Shown here piece after piece: positions 12,997-25,793 of a stretch of 64,000 nucleotides of DNA. The first letter of the stretch is position 1, and each line of letters opens with the position of its first letter. The translations under genes and the position numbers were made by a program. The notes under the pieces were generated by a model. That model ran no database searches. It was not told the origin of the DNA and saw only the letters and a program-made list of their open reading frames with translations. Source of the stretch: Breviolum minutum Mf 1.05b.01. Taxonomy: Eukaryota > Sar > Dinophyceae > Suessiales > Symbiodiniaceae. Location of the stretch: positions 83,525 through 147,524 of the forward strand of contig DF239804.1 of NCBI GenBank assembly GCA_000507305.1, read 5' to 3'.

Positions 12997-13103
12997 CTGG
13001 TTGGTGGTTGAACCAACCCATGTCAAAAATATTACAGTAGTCAATTTGGATCATTTCCCCAGGTAGGGATGGAAAATTAAAAGTGTTTGAAACCTTCACC
13101 TAG
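12997..13103. mobile_element. GGTGGTT/AACCACC repeat, copy at 13 kb
   Basis: The left end carries the longer hairpin GGTGGTTGAACCAACC seen in one subfamily; the right end GAAACCTTCACCTAGT is diverged. Confidence 0.6.
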
Positions 13104-14195
13104 TCCCTGTTTTTTCTTGCTACAAGCTTTCATGAAAATATCTCATCATATCTCCCACCTGGTGAAAAAAACCGCAGATCTGTGAATCCACAACCCGAAA
13201 ATCCAGCATACCGAAAAGAACACAAATAAAAAACATATCCCTGGGAGCCTTTTTCATAACAAAGCAGGAAAAAACATGTCGAATTCACAATGTTTCAATG
13301 GATTTTGTTGATTCAAACGATTCTGATAACAAAGGTGACCCGATAGAAAACACCAACTTTCACAGCAATTTACCCTCAGCTCACTCCGCAGCCAGTAAGA
13401 GTGATTTTCCAGGAGTACTTCATTTAAGCTCAACCACCTTGGCAGTGGATTAACCAAAATGTGTTTCACACAAAACGCGCTGCCTCACTGAGGCAGCACC
13501 GATATGAGTGAACCATCCATGGCGGCATGAGACGCTATCTCTATCAATGACTCATCTGTCTGAGTCATTGCCTCGAAACAAACCCAATGTGGCCAGGTCT
13601 TTTTCTGGAACATACTTGGGTTATGAAAAATAACTACCTGTGCAAATGCGTTCAACTCCTTAAATGCTTCAAACCGAAAAAACCAACGGATTTGGGAATC
13701 CCTTGTGATTTTTATGCGAGCATCCATTTGGATCTTTGGAAATCCAGATGAGCAATAAGCAAAGTGGCCATGGTTTTGGTTCATGAGCCAAAAAAAGTCC
13801 TTCGACAGAAAATCTTTCAATGTTTTCAAGCACTCCGACATTGTCTGTGGAGCATTGTTTCCTGGTTTTTTGTTGTGCCCATACCCATACCATCCATGTA
13901 GTATAGTAAAATTTATATATAATATAAATATATGCATTGAAATGAATGGATACATAAAAATATAATAATATATACATCAAAGGGACAGGATACCCAACTA
14001 GGATCCCCTATTAAACTTACGTAGAGTAAATACAAAAACACATAGTAATTCTGGTAGTAACTGTTCCTGGGTGGCCGGATCTCAAGGAACTGATACCCTG
14101 TCATACCTTGAACGAATCACCTCGGTAGAGTTCTTAGGCTCTGCACTTTGAGTTCTTTTTCCATCTCCTGCGGGCCACATGGGATGTTTTGAATA

Positions 14196-14351
14196 GTTGT
14201 TTGTTTGTTTGTTTGTTTGTTTGTTTGTCTGATGGATGGATGGATGGATGGATGGATGGATGGATGGATGGATGGATGGATGGATGGATGGATGGATGGA
14301 TGGATGGATGGATGGATGGATGGATGGATGGATGGATGGATGGATGGATGG

Positions 14352-14409
<58 letters not shown>

Positions 14410-14428
14410 TTGGTTGGTTGGTTGGTTG
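14196..14428. repeat. Compound microsatellite TTTG/GATG/TG/GGTT
   Basis: A TTTG tract, then about 30 GATG units, about 27 TG units and a short GGTT tract. Long ORFs on both strands (MDGW, HPSI, CVCV) are repeat artefacts. Confidence 0.95.
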
Positions 14429-15018
14429 GCTTCGTTGGTTGGTCGTTGTTTTACTTATCATGCAGGAAAGGGTTGCAGGCGCCCAGGACCTCCCAGTTAA
14501 TGCTTCATTGGTGTCTAGCCGAAGCCCTTGTTCTCGCCCTGTCCCAAAAATAAGCATCCCTTTCATAAGGATACGGATAAACCACCAACATGAACCACAT
14601 ATATCCAACCATGGATTGAAATACTAGCTATGCAAATATATCGGTGCAAATTTTACTGCAAACAATTCCTAAACCCGAATTGTCTCAGGGAGAATTGGTG
14701 AGATTTCCTTCCAATCACCACCATTTAGGGGAATTCCCAACAGGCGGCGAATGGTCCTGATGAGATTTGCCCAGAATATATGTAAACCCACACCGACAAG
14801 GTGGGCCCGGTCACCAGTTACAAATGGTGTGAAGTAACTGCTCTATATACATATATAATCTTAAATATACGTACATATATAAATATGTATTAAACAAATA
14901 TATATGCAGTTTTTTTCTCCACCCCAGTGAAACCCATAAATTTTTTGGCCATTTATTCATACGGGCTATTCATATGTAGCCCCTCCATTTCGAACGGTCA
15001 TCGGCTAAAACCCCGAAG

Positions 15019-15097
15019 GCCTCCGTGTCCTCGTCGATTGCACGAATGGGACCCTGGCACGTGCTGGTGGGCTCAATTGCTTGGGTTGCTTAGCCCG
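15019..15097 (+). CDS. Candidate plus-strand exon: LRVLVDCTNGTLARAGG
   Basis: Two bases, 25 codons, two bases between CCGAAG|G and CCCG|GTAAGA. Reads LRVLVDCTNGTLARAGG. All three frames are open over most of it; orientation is supported only by the splice sites. Confidence 0.35.
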
Positions 15098-16010
15098 GTA
15101 AGAGTGGCTCGAAATGAAAGTTTATGTCGGAAGGCTCGGAACCTAATTTTTTTTCATGTCAGCCTGGTGATTACTAAAAAGCCAACCCAAGGGATAACCT
15201 ATCACAAGTAAATTGGGATGATTTGAAAGAAATTACAAATAATTCGTAATAAAAGACAATGTAATAATACTAATTGATCATCCATAGATACTTACAAATA
15301 ATTACATAAAATAATCATCAAACTCAACTCAAAATGCTGGTCTTTTAGAATGCTTTATGACATCAGAACTGTATATCCAATCAGCAAATCGGAGATTCCG
15401 AGCGTGGTCATTTCTTTTTGAAAGGAATTTTGAGGGAAGAATTCCGTTGCCCAGGGCCGCAAAAACCCGGCAAAACATGTCAACAAACGAACCAGCGATG
15501 GTGTTTTTGTTTGAGTTGTTTTTTTGTTTTTCGGTTGGGGTCGTTTCACATTTACACATTGCTGGCCAACTTGGTTGAGTTTCTGAAGGGGCTTCGATGG
15601 CTTCAATAACTTCAGGTGGCTTGTGACTCTGTGGTTTCCTAAGGTCTTGTTTTTTTTAGGAATCTTTGAAAAGAATATTTCCAGTCACCCAGTCCTTCCT
15701 TTTGAGGCTTTTTTGAAGGCCATGGCAACAAACCATGGAACTGAAGAAACTCTCGCCGCAACAGTATTTGTTGCTAGGAATGTTTGGAATCCTTCCAGCC
15801 ATTTTTGAATGAACAAAAACACATCAACTACCCGTAATCCTTCAACCCGATGCACCAAAAAACATTGAAAAGTTTCAAGTATAAGTAAACCTTCAGCAAC
15901 AATCATGGAAATCTAACAAACCCAATGCCACCTCTTGAGGAAAGAAGGCCTTGATAAGGCATTTTCAGCGGATGATGAAGGGTTGATTATCTTCTGAATC
16001 ATCTCTCCTA

Positions 16011-16150
16011 TCATCGCCATCCCATGCCATCCCTATTCCCCTCTGCCTGCGCCAGCAATGCTGGACCCTTCTCCTCTTTGTCCGTCAAAGGTAGCAGCTC
16101 GGCTAAGGACAAAAGCCTTGCTTTTAAACGCTTTGTTTCAGCAGGTGTTT
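16011..16150 (-). CDS. Candidate terminal exon: ETKRLKARLLSLAELLPL
   Basis: Two bases, 45 codons, TGA. Reads AETKRLKARLLSLAELLPLT then KEEKGPALLAQAEGN, an amphipathic-helix segment. The acceptor CTCCCCGAAG|A has a strong pyrimidine tract but breaks the AG|G rule. A weak resemblance to the first helix of PAP/fibrillin domains is not enough to name it. A GC donor at CGCAG|GCAGAG is an alternative end. Confidence 0.5.
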
Positions 16151-16977
16151 CTTCGGGGAGAAAAATAGGTGGAAAAAAAACTCCAGGAAACCCAGGCGTG
16201 GAAGAGGGGCATGGAAACTTCACTCAAAATCCTCTATCTAGTTATCATGACCTTCTCAGGATCGATGTGAGACCCCCCCAAACTCAAGGCCTTAGGAAAT
16301 TCAGGTGTGATTAAGTGGTGAAAAAGAGGCACCGATCCTCACAACGGTATGACTGGAAGATAGCTGGAAGACTATAGATGACTACATAGGGCACAATCCC
16401 AAGCTGAAAAAACCCGACTCATTTGCCTACCGAGCGCGGAGCTCGCACGTTGAAAAAGTAGCTTCGCGCGGCATATTTCATGCCAACCATGAAGGGCGAG
16501 AAAAGAAACATGCTACCGAGCCCCACCCATCAGAAGAATCGGAAAAGTTGTATGTTGATACAGGCATTCAACTGGGAAAACTGTAACCCCAAAAAGCCTC
16601 AAATAAGGAAACGTACCACTGAACTATTTTTTTTTTGTGTGATGCCGTTTTTGTATGGTTTTGTGATGTTGCAAAAATAACATTCAGGTTAGATGTGGCT
16701 CCGTCACCACAATTCTCTCGGTGAGTTGTCTTTGATTGGATTTCAGCAACCTTCGATACTATCAACAAAAGGAAGCAGGAATTATGTTCCAACCACCATT
16801 TGTTCATCATGTATTGCGAGGCTTTTAGGGATCAATGTCAGCACAAATAGTACAACTCCGAATTCCACAACATTTGTTTCGAACATCGACTGGTTATTAA
16901 TCCACATTGAACACATTTTTTCCTTTACAAGTCTGCAAGGGAAAGAAAGAACCCCCAATTAACCTTCAACAAAAAAA

Positions 16978-17097
16978 TTATCTTTCACCGCTCTGAAACT
17001 GCCTAATCACCTGATCACCATTCATCACCTTCACTACGCAGTAACCATTTGCTGATCTCAGTTCTTTCCTGAACAACAAATTACACCCCATAGCAAC
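16978..17097 (-). CDS. Candidate terminal exon: VVKVMNGDQVIRQFQSGER
   Basis: Thirty-nine codons plus TAA, acceptor ATTTTTCAG|G. Reads VAMGCNLLFRKELRSANG and VVKVMNGDQVIRQFQSGER. A repeat-like 'GGTTTGGAAGATGATGG' segment lies directly upstream in the putative intron. Unrecognised. Confidence 0.4.
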   Translation of the reverse strand, partial: VAMGCNLLFRKELRSANGYCVVKVMNGDQVIRQFQSGER

Positions 17098-17768
17098 CTG
17101 AAAAATCACGTGGTTTGAAAAGGAACCATCATCTTCCAAACCTTCCAGGGTTTGGGGTTCAGAATTGTTCAATTTTCCTAGGAAAATAAACCCAAAAGGC
17201 CACCAACTGTATCCGGTAGATGGATCCAAGTGACACTTTTGAAGCAAGGACCTAAGAACGGTGATCGAAAAAACAATGGTTTTGCAAGAAAAATATCTCG
17301 AAGATTTTTTGTGCAGAAGCCAACTCGGCACAAACCGAAGTTCATTCTTATACATGTTTTAAACACCCGTGTTGCGTGTCAGCGGCCCCCCCAGCCCAAA
17401 TGGTATGGTCCCCAAGTAGTAATACTCGATTTTCTTTTTTCTAGAGTCACTTTTCTGAACACAGCGGTCTCGAATCTCGACAACAAAAATTCGATGTCAT
17501 TTTCGGTTGAACATCGTTTTCCAAAATGTATCAGCCGTGAGGAGATCTGTGTTTTCTACGTTTTCTTGTCTTTTCTACAAGGGTGGGCCTTGTCACCAGG
17601 TAGAAATGGGGGTGAAATACTGTAACTCCTGGTTCTTAGGGTGAAAATAAGCCCAGTGAAACACAAGTTTAAGGCAATTTTTTACGGGTTTAACAGAAAC
17701 TTCGCACCCCAAAAAAACAACGATCGGCTCGAAAATCCGACAAGATTTCTGTCTCATCATTCATACAG

Positions 17769-17862
17769 GGCCGCCAGGGCACTGGTTCCAGCGGTCCGGC
17801 TGGAGATGGAATAAGTTGTGCCAAGACATTGGGTGGTAGACTCAAACGCCAACTGGGCCGAG
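17769..17862 (+). CDS. Candidate plus-strand exon, Gly/Arg-rich
   Basis: CATACAG|G acceptor and CCGAG|GTGAGG donor flank 31 codons plus one base. Only one plus frame is open, reading GDGISCAKTLGGRLKRQLGR. Weak. Confidence 0.25.
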
Positions 17863-18320
17863 GTGAGGATTTACACGGCCAGTTGGGATGTGGGGGGATG
17901 TGATGTGATTTTCATTCCCAACAGCCGGCCCCAGGGGTTTGAAACTGCAACCTTTCAACAGAAAACTTCTTGGATATCAAAAACATCAACCCATTTTTTT
18001 CCGGGTTGGATTTTTTTTTTCGGATCATTTATGAAGGCACCACAACAACATTTGGGGGTGGGGGCAAACACATTGCCCCTGACCATATTGGAAAAAAGGG
18101 AAGCTGAGGCACTTTGATGCACCGCACTGGAAGGGCCATGATTGTTTCCCCCATGCACTGGTGCAACACCCATTTTCTGGGAGGGGTTGGTGTTGCTGTA
18201 GCCATTGGTGTAGCTATCTTCTACCACCCCACTAGGCAACGAAATCGCAGGATGTATTGCCAATCAACATCGACTACACAAGAAACAACTTGTGTAGGGA
18301 TTTCTGAAATTAACAGTCAC

Positions 18321-18419
18321 TAGTTGGTGGTTTCAACCCATCTGAAAAGTATTAATCAAATTGGAAATCTTCCCCAATTTTCGGGGTGAAAATAAAAAAT
18401 CTTTGAAACCACGGACTAG
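18321..18419. mobile_element. GGTGGTT/AACCACC repeat, copy at 18.4 kb
   Basis: Nearly full consensus, including CCCCAATTTTCGGGGTGAAA; the right arm has GAAACCACGGACTAG. Confidence 0.7.
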
Positions 18420-18522
18420 GTTACTAATAATGATGGTTGGGGCCATATACTTACCCGTTTCGTTGCCATTGTTGGTAGTTTTTCGGGTTGCTTCAAAATG
18501 TTGCCTTCCTTCCCTTTGCGGC

Positions 18523-18609
18523 CTGGCGCATGCCTCAAGCAAGGGCACTTGACATTCCCCACGTGCCGCCATAGGCAAACGACACAGGACATGTAGCAAT
18601 TCAGCACAC
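18523..18609 (-). CDS. Candidate exon: CAELLHVLCRLPMAARGE
   Basis: One base, 28 codons, two bases; acceptor TCCAAG|G, donor GCCAG|GCCGCA (GC). The helical reading CAELLHVLCRLPMAARGECQ is typical of alpha-helical repeats. Unrecognised. A GGTGGTT-family repeat lies 104 bp downstream (18321-18419). Confidence 0.45.
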
Positions 18610-20575
18610 CTTGGACTGCGTTTACATCTGCGGTTGCCACCCAAAAATGGTTTTCCACCAAGGAAGAACAGGTGGTAGACAGGATGCAAGCAGGTACAAG
18701 GCATTAATATTCAATGTCTGAATTCATACAAATACAAAAATTTCTAATGCAGTTTGTACAACACTACATAAATCCCTCCCCAATATACAAATTGCACATA
18801 TGTTTCCATCCATGTACCCTCCACTTTTGTCACCCGGTCTCTGTTGACAGAACCCAATTCAGTCGCTGAACCCCTTGAATGAACCCTCTCCAAGGAGAGA
18901 AGCGCAATCTCTTCAAGGAATCATAATCATTAAAGGAACACAACATCTCAGAACCCTGGGGAAAGGAGCATCATATTCAAAAGTGCCGTTTTGTAGAGGA
19001 CATGTTACATATGTCCTAGCTCCCTGAAGAGTAAATGCTAAACTTAACCCCATTTCAATCAAATTCTGATGTCTATTCCCCTTTTGGGTTTCTGCTACCT
19101 TTTCTGTTGAGGGGAAACTCTCTAGTTGAGTACCTGAAAGGTAGGGTTTATGTATCCATTCCCAAGAGGGATATGATCCCTTATGGACATATGGACATTT
19201 CTCCACCCACCCCCCCCCACCTACAAGAGAACCTTCAGTTGTTTTTTGCGCCCAAGCGACGCCACCGAAGCTTCCAGAATCCTCACTTCCTCTGATGACC
19301 GTTCAACGGTCGTCAAGAAGTGAGCGCTGAGTGGTCCGAAGGTGTTGGCGGTGATGTTTAGCCTCAAGTGGAAAGATCAAGGACCTTGAAATGGAGTTTC
19401 ACATGGATGGCCCCTATGAATGAACGAAAATGAATGGGTTAACCCTACTTATAGGAGTTACAGTATTTCACCCCGTTTATAAGGATTGTAGGGGCACACC
19501 TTGTATAAATAAAACACATGTACTCCCTCCCTGAAACTAACAGCAAAAACCCCTGAAAAATGGTGTGAAAGGGAGACGCACCTTTCCTTGTGGGAAGGCT
19601 TATTTTGAGGGGCGAACTGTTAGTCTTCGAGAGGGTACATATCCCCATCGATATTGTCATTTTGAACATGAACAGCCAAGCAAAAAAACAATGTTGTGAA
19701 ACAATCTAATTATAATTATATTGATGATTCAAAATTCTCAAAAAACAATATCAAAAGCAACCCTGGCAAAGAGACAATGTCTTATAGAAATCATCCATCT
19801 GGGCAAATTATAATAATTCACCAACCTCGGAAAACCTGAAATAAGGGGACTTCCCCTACTAAGCTACCTTTTGGGGGCCCAGGTCGTGTGAGGTCGTTAT
19901 AATTTGACCAGATCCATTGTTGTTTTTCTTCTATTAATTAAATGTTCATGATGCTGGCTGGGCCCGCAACTCGCCAATAAAACAGGCTGGCGAAACCGAA
20001 ACCTCATCCACAAGACATCACAGCCTCCTACAAGTCGTGGGACCCTAAACAAACTATAAGCTTGGGACCCATACCTTCAATTATGAGGGTTTATAACCCC
20101 AGTTATCCATGTATAAACCCATTTATAGGGAGTTTTGAACTCTTTTTTCCTGGTAGGGGCCCGCCTTGTCCACGTAAACTTGGACCAATCTATTAAGGCC
20201 AAGTTCTCTGGAAGCCAATTTTTTGGGGCTACACCCGGAGCGAAGAAAAAAAAACACATGGAACATCATGGAACCTCACAAAAATTATCAGAAATCGGTG
20301 TTTTGGTTCAAATGTCCTTTCTCCTTTTCCAATGAGGTATTTTCAGGTTCCAGCCTGCTATGTTAATTTACCAGAGGACATGGTTGGTTTTTGGTTTGTT
20401 TTTGGTGACATCTGATGAAAGTCGTAAATATCTGTGGCTTGCGAGAAACGTTCAAACTATTCGAAGAATTTTATTTGATATGAAAAGGGGTCGAGTTGTT
20501 CAATATAATATTAAATAGTGAGAACCCAAACATACACCTAAAAACGACTAACGTAGAGAACCACCATGGGTTAAA
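18610..20575. other. Repeat-rich, no gene seen
   Basis: One CCCTCCCTGAAACTAACA palindrome, TATAACCCC-type repeats (20083-20135), and AT-rich sequence. Confidence 0.5.
19520..19637. mobile_element. TA-flanked palindrome, copy at 19.6 kb
   Basis: TCCCTCCCTGAAACTAACAG at the left; CTGTTAGTCTTCGAGAGGGTA at the right, which is diverged. Confidence 0.6.
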
Positions 20576-20835
20576 GTGTTTCGTTCCGACCTGGAAAAGG
20601 TTAACCAAAAATGTTTCAAATGTCAAAGAGAACCGCCTGGGGCGAAGAAAAACACTGAGTTTCATCGTGAAAGGTGGTACATGTTTGAAGCACGGGACTT
20701 TTTCTTGAGAATGCTTGCTAGCAATACATGTTCATTTACATGTATACTCGTTAAAAGATATTTTATATATGAAGCAGCCCCACTCCGTTCTGCAAACTCG
20801 GACGCGGCTTCTGATGCATCTGCAGACCCTTCGTC

Positions 20836-21248
20836 TCAGGTTGTTGCAGCCGCAGGCTTAGCTGCCGCAGCTGCTGTCGCTTCCGTCAGGCCGGAGCGAC
20901 GCTGGAGAATGCTTCCGTCGTATGACCACTTTCTTCCATCTTGCGTGGTCTGTGGTCGTAGAGCATACGCAAGCTCAAAAACTTCTCTGGGGTTGTTTTC
21001 TTGCCCTTTCTTTGTCGAAGAAGATGACAGCTGGATTTTTGTGGTGGATCCACAGCTCGTGGAGGTACCTGCCCTGCGCAGGCCACGAAAATCCTGGCAA
21101 AGTCGCTCCAAGCCAGGCGACCGTGCAACTGCTGTGACCCACCGTCGTTGGACGGCTCATTGTTATCATGGCTGCCACGGATCTGCTGGGTGTGTGGCGG
21201 TCTGCCATACGTGCCAGCATCCGTGTCAGCATCTAAGACACTTTTCAA
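20836..21248 (-). CDS. GC-rich coding-like island (minus favoured, frame uncertain)
   Basis: Several frames are open. Minus frame 21111-20836 reads PREVFELAYALRPQTTQDG then an Ala-rich segment to TGA at 20836; the same frame resumes beyond that stop as DEGSADASEAASEFAERSG, suggesting a nonsense change or a splice. The plus strand is open from 20576 to 21385 (269 codons, from Met 20576), so strand cannot be settled by eye. Confidence 0.35.
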
Positions 21249-21350
21249 GCGATACTGTTCACAATACTGATTGGTTCATTCCGGGATCCTTATATTGGCT
21301 TAATCAGGTTTTTTTTCATTGCTCAATTGAAAGCCATTCCACATGTTTTC

Positions 21351-21415
21351 TGGTTGGTGGTTTCAACCCATCTGAAAAATATTAGTCAATTGGAAATCTT
21401 CCCCAAATAATCTTT
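21351..21415. mobile_element. GGTGGTT repeat, right-truncated copy
   Basis: The left two-thirds only, ending at CTTCCCCAAATAATC; no AACCACC end follows. Another copy lies 180 bp away. Confidence 0.5.
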
Positions 21416-21593
21416 TTGTTTTTTTCCGGCTTCGGGTCAGTACGACACGCCGTTTGCACGGATGCACTCAATTATAAAATTATACAGAGCCTCGAGTGTC
21501 CGCCCCCCCTTTGCAAAGAGATCCGTGTAGTTCACTTCCCCCAAGAGCTACTTTTGCACTTCAAAATCCCATCCATTCCAAAAACACCTTGTT

Positions 21594-21687
21594 GCAACCC
21601 ATCTGAAAAACATGCTTGTCAAATTGGAAATCTTCCCCCAATTTTCGGGGTGAAAATAAAACATATTTGAAGTTTCACCACCTCGTT
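21594..21687. mobile_element. GGTGGTT repeat, left-truncated copy
   Basis: Begins directly at GCAACCCATCTGAAAAAC, lacking the GGTGGTT end, and finishes at GAAGTTTCACCACCTCG. Confidence 0.5.
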
Positions 21688-24600
21688 TTTTTTGGGGGGG
21701 GAAACCCTCTCTGACCTTGGTCATTCCCCCACAATCCCAGTCTCATGGGATCGTATTGATTTCCTGAGAAAGCACGGAATAGCAACAACAAGTTGCAACT
21801 GGAAACCGGGTGAATTTGATGATGTTTCACATAATGTCATCCCAATTTCTATGAAAGATTGGGACATTTCAAAGATTTTCCTACTAGTACCTACACATGT
21901 ACATCTATGAATGCTACCTAGAATGCAGTGATGCTGAGCAAAGTGGTGATCATAACTGCTGAGTTCATGATCGACAAACAGTTCAAACTATATCAAACTA
22001 TTCATGCTCATTCGCCACCAAGGACTGTGAGCATAAAGGGACACATAGATTAAACAATTACCCTGCCAGAAACTAGCATATCTTAAAAAATCTGAGTTGG
22101 AAAACGATACTTTCGGGGCAAGTTTAGCTTGGGCCCGTAAGAGTTATACATGGACTTATGGGGCCCCATATAAATGGTCGGTTATTTCACCCTACTTATT
22201 TTGGAGTTAAACTTCACCCCCAATTTCTACCCTGGTTTTTTTTAAGGGGCCCACCTTGTAGATCTAAATTATGTCACATATATTTTTAGGTCAAACATGA
22301 CCTTCACCCATCGGATCATCCTGAAACCATTTGTAAGTCTTGGCAACTCCTGAGGCAGCATCGACCCTCCCCTTTCCATGGTGAGAACAGCTGCCTCCAA
22401 AACAAGCCGGGAACGATAGGAATCCAATCATGGCTAGGTCAACCTACTCCCGCCCTAACGTACCTTTTCCCCCCCAAGAAATAAGGGTTTAATAGCCGGC
22501 CTTTCTTAAGGGGGAAACCAATGGTTTTTCATAAGCCCTGATCATAAGGCCTTATTTCCGCGGGGAGCGTTAGTAAGGGGGGGTAGGTTGACCAGCCATA
22601 ATCTATCGGTTCGGATGACTGGAAATTTTCTCTCTGAACAAAAGCCAGGCACCAACGGTAAAATTCAACAGCTGCATACATGGACCCCAAAAATTGGCGG
22701 TTTGGGTCGATGTTTTTCCTTTGCCTTTCGGGTCCCCGTTTCGGGTGGAAAAGCGGGTAGTCTTCGGGGTCGTAATTGAAAGTCTAAATATAATCATCGT
22801 TTCTCTCTGAGAGTTTGTTGACCTTGGGATATTTCTTGACTCTTGGACATGAATACATGAGGAACTACCCTCCACTAGGGTGAAGAAGGAAGTTTTTTCA
22901 AACTCATGAGTTTGGAACAATTTTTGTTGGTTATTCATGCTTAACAAGCTCCAAGTGTCAGTATCTAGGAAAATAACATGGCAGTAACACGTCATTTCAA
23001 TTCAAGATATGCCCCCCCCCATATCCAAGTTCTATGGATGTTCTTCCGAATCTATAACAACAACTGTTGCACGTCTTTTTAATCAGGCTGATCTTTTTTT
23101 AGAACTAATAAGCAAGAGCCAGCTGCCCATTTATAAGGGACCACCTTGTACTCAAGGATGCCATATCGTCTTTCAACCAGAAACTATGAGGTACAAATTT
23201 GCCACGTTTGTTTCCAAGAAAACAAACCGCCACCTCCTTCAATAGCAACTGAGCATTCTCTGCTTGCGCTTGGATAGCACAACGTGCCAACCAGGTGATT
23301 TCTTTCGGTGTCGCCTAAAGAGGTTGGCCAACAACGGATCCCATGAGTCATACTGGTTGTTCAAGAACGGGATCCTTGTACTGGTTGATGAATTAATCTC
23401 CATTTAACTATGTATAGTGTAATAGTATAATTATCCCCAAAAATACCCGAAAAACAACTAGCTTTTTTGTTTTCACTGCTCACTTGAGAATGTCATTGAT
23501 TTGTCTGATTTCTATGGTAAATATAGGTAATTTATGTAGGTATATATATACACCAATATATATAAACCATACGTAGGATACTATAGGAATGGCTACCCTC
23601 CAATTTTGAAGCTAAGAAAGCTTTACAAGGTCCTCCTCTTAAATGGTGGAGTTGGAAAAGCCCCTTTGAAATCTGATTCCGACGGATCCTGGAGGGCGGG
23701 CCCCCAAAGTCGATATCCCAAAAGTCGATTGATGGTAGCCTTTGGAACATGGCTGGATTTTTCTCCGGCTATAAAACAGTCATGGCGATTTTTAAAGGTA
23801 TCGACCTGTCACACCTAAAAAAAAAAACATCCCCCTGAGAACTAACAAACCGAGTTTACACCCTGAAAATGGATGGATTTTGTTGGAAAGGTGATTTTTG
23901 TTCCTTTTGGGATGGCCCCACTTTGCAGGTGCTACATGTTATTTGTTTCAGGGATTTTTTTGTTGCCACTGTAAACCAGGGTTGACTTGCAGGAACCCAA
24001 ATTCTCAGATAGCAATGTCACAATCCCAACCTTTCATGGTAAATTACCATCACCTGGTGGATTTTTGCATGGGCTATGCTAGTTTGATCCAGGAGTGTAG
24101 TATGTAATAGTGTTGATGGTTCAGAAATCCCAAGGCCAAGCAATTTAACCACCTAGGATGGTGCTAAAACCTCGTTAATAATGGTATTTCTTCCATCAAT
24201 AGTAGTATGTGTTTGATTTCACCGCCCCTCCCCACACAATATCTGAGGATTAAACCACTTGGGATGCTTTAATGATTCTGAATTTTTGTGGGATAGTCAT
24301 ATCTATAGTTGGTGTTTCAACAGTTGAACCTACCCATTTTGTGGGAAAAACACATTGGATCAGTGTCCTTTTTGCAACAACAAAATCTTGGAAACCCACC
24401 ACCTAGTTCTAATAATCAACTGCCGACCGGCCATCACCAGGCAACCCATCAACAAAAAATCAAATAGCTGCCTCCATAAAGAGCTTGTCTCACCAGAAAC
24501 AGCCAATTTCATGTCAAGGGTCCCTTCTTAGGCCTTCTTAGTAGATAGTATTCAGGCGGGAAGGGTTTTTTTGGTTCAATTTTGAAGATTTCCAATTACA

Positions 24601-24757
24601 TAAAACCTCCCCGTAGATAAGGTAAACTACTAAACTACCAAACAAAGAATACTCTCATAACCCCTATAAGTAGTGGTTTTTTTAAGGCCATTTATAAGGC
24701 CATTTATAGGAGGTCCTACAACTCCACTTATAAGTCCGGGCGACCAAACATTCAGAA
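21688..24757. other. Repeat-rich, no gene seen
   Basis: GGTCAACCTAC palindrome, a GGGCCCACCTTGTA-type repeat (about 22135-22265), a possible degraded GGTGGTT copy (24307-24412), and a GATGGTTCAGAAAT element (24108-24200). Confidence 0.5.
22437..22593. mobile_element. Palindrome, GGTCAACCTAC ends
   Basis: GGTCAACCTAC at 22437 and GTAGGTTGACC at 22583, extended outward as TGGCTA/TATGGCT-like similarity; inner AAGAAATAAGGG and AAGGCCTTATTTCC. Confidence 0.65.
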
Positions 24758-25238
24758 TATATATATACGCCCAAACCGGGACGTTCGCCGACCCGACAGT
24801 AGGGCGTTTTGAGCTGTTTTTTCCCTTCGAGGCCGGCGTCAGATTTTTTTTTGGATTTCAAGAAGCATTTTCTTCTTGCGGTTCCAGCCAATCAAGTGCA
24901 TCAGGCTGAAAAGCATTTGAAGGGCTAACNNNNNNNNNNNNNNNNNNNNNNNNNNNNNNNNNNNNNNNNNNNNNNNNNNNNNNNNNNNNNNNNNNNNNNN
25001 NNNNNNNNNNNNNNNNNNNNNNNNNNNNNNNNNNNNNNNNNNNNNNNNNNGTTACATTAGGTTTGGGTATGTGTCCGTGTCAAGTATGTACAGAAGCACG
25101 CGATGCGACAAAAAATGTAAAAAAAAAGAGTCCAAAAGCCAAAACTCGGCCCGGCAAAAAGGGCACGAAAGCGCGTAAGGGGTGCGTTTCAGGGTCGGCG
25201 AACGTCCCGGTTTGCGGGTATATATATATATATATATA
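24758..25238. repeat. Inverted arms flanking the assembly gap
   Basis: CCGGGACGTTCGCCGACCC at 24776-24794 is repeated in reverse at 25192-25210. Both are followed outward by an AT dinucleotide run. The unknown bases lie between them, consistent with a large palindromic element that broke the assembly. Confidence 0.7.
24930..25050. other. Assembly gap (N run)
   Basis: A run of unknown bases. Its true length cannot be inferred. Confidence 1.
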
Positions 25239-25473
25239 GTTCCTATGGTCCAGAACGTGGAAGGTCGACGGCTGAACTTTCTGGCTAAAAATCCTCAACA
25301 AATCATGAAAATCCCTTGGTTGCCCTGTTAGATGCCCATCAAAAAAAAATTCTGTACATCCCGCAGGATCCATGTATTGCCGTATATTTATCATTGTTTA
25401 TTCACATTTACCATAGATTTTTTTAAAGCCAAATGATAGGTAAATCTACCAATTCGTCCCATGGAAAATCTAC

Positions 25474-25623
25474 GGGGGATCCAAAGATGAGGTCAACCAC
25501 ATCACCAGACTCCCTCGCCCCGCCCCGAAACCCCGCCTCCGAAAGGGAAAAACGGGCCGCCGCCACCAGCTCCGCCACATGCGCGGAATCCAAAAACTTA
25601 CCATGGCAGTAGGCAGCGCACAC
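25474..25623 (-). CDS. Candidate exon: SAHVAELVAAARFSLSEAGF
   Basis: Exactly 50 codons, phase 0 to 0, acceptor CCACAG|G, donor CCCCC|GTAGAT. Reads DSAHVAELVAAARFSLSEAG and ESGDVVDLIFGSP, with clear helical and GC-rich coding character. Function not recognised. Nearest coding neighbour on this strand is 3.4 kb away. Confidence 0.55.
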
Positions 25624-25692
25624 CTGTGGTTTGAAGGAACTGGAATACACCACAACTTGAAAGGATTCACAGATTCACCAACCATTTTGGGA

Positions 25693-25793
25693 CTTTCCTA
25701 AAATGGTGGTACCAAACAACCATGGGTGTTCTAAAAAAATGATCATTTTGGGGTGTTGTAGGGGTATATATGCCACCATTTAAGGAAACACCC
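25693..25793. mobile_element. Second copy of the ATGATCATTTTGGGGTG palindrome
   Basis: TTTCCTAAAATGGTGGTACC at the left and CCACCATTTAAGGAAACACC at the right, with the same core as the copy at 193-290. Confidence 0.55.

Larger units (their letters stand above)
10082..14195. other. Repeat-rich, no gene seen
   Basis: Several palindromes (10325-10455, 10604-10709, 10713-10850, 11796-11905), a degraded TACTTGGAGG end at 11527 and a GGTGGTT copy at 13.0 kb; otherwise AT-rich unique sequence. Confidence 0.5.

Noticed and set aside
14189-14627. Open frames of 100-160 codons on both strands (MDGW, HPSI and CVCV repeats)
   Set aside because: They are translations of a compound microsatellite; all frames are open because the units are multiples that avoid stops.
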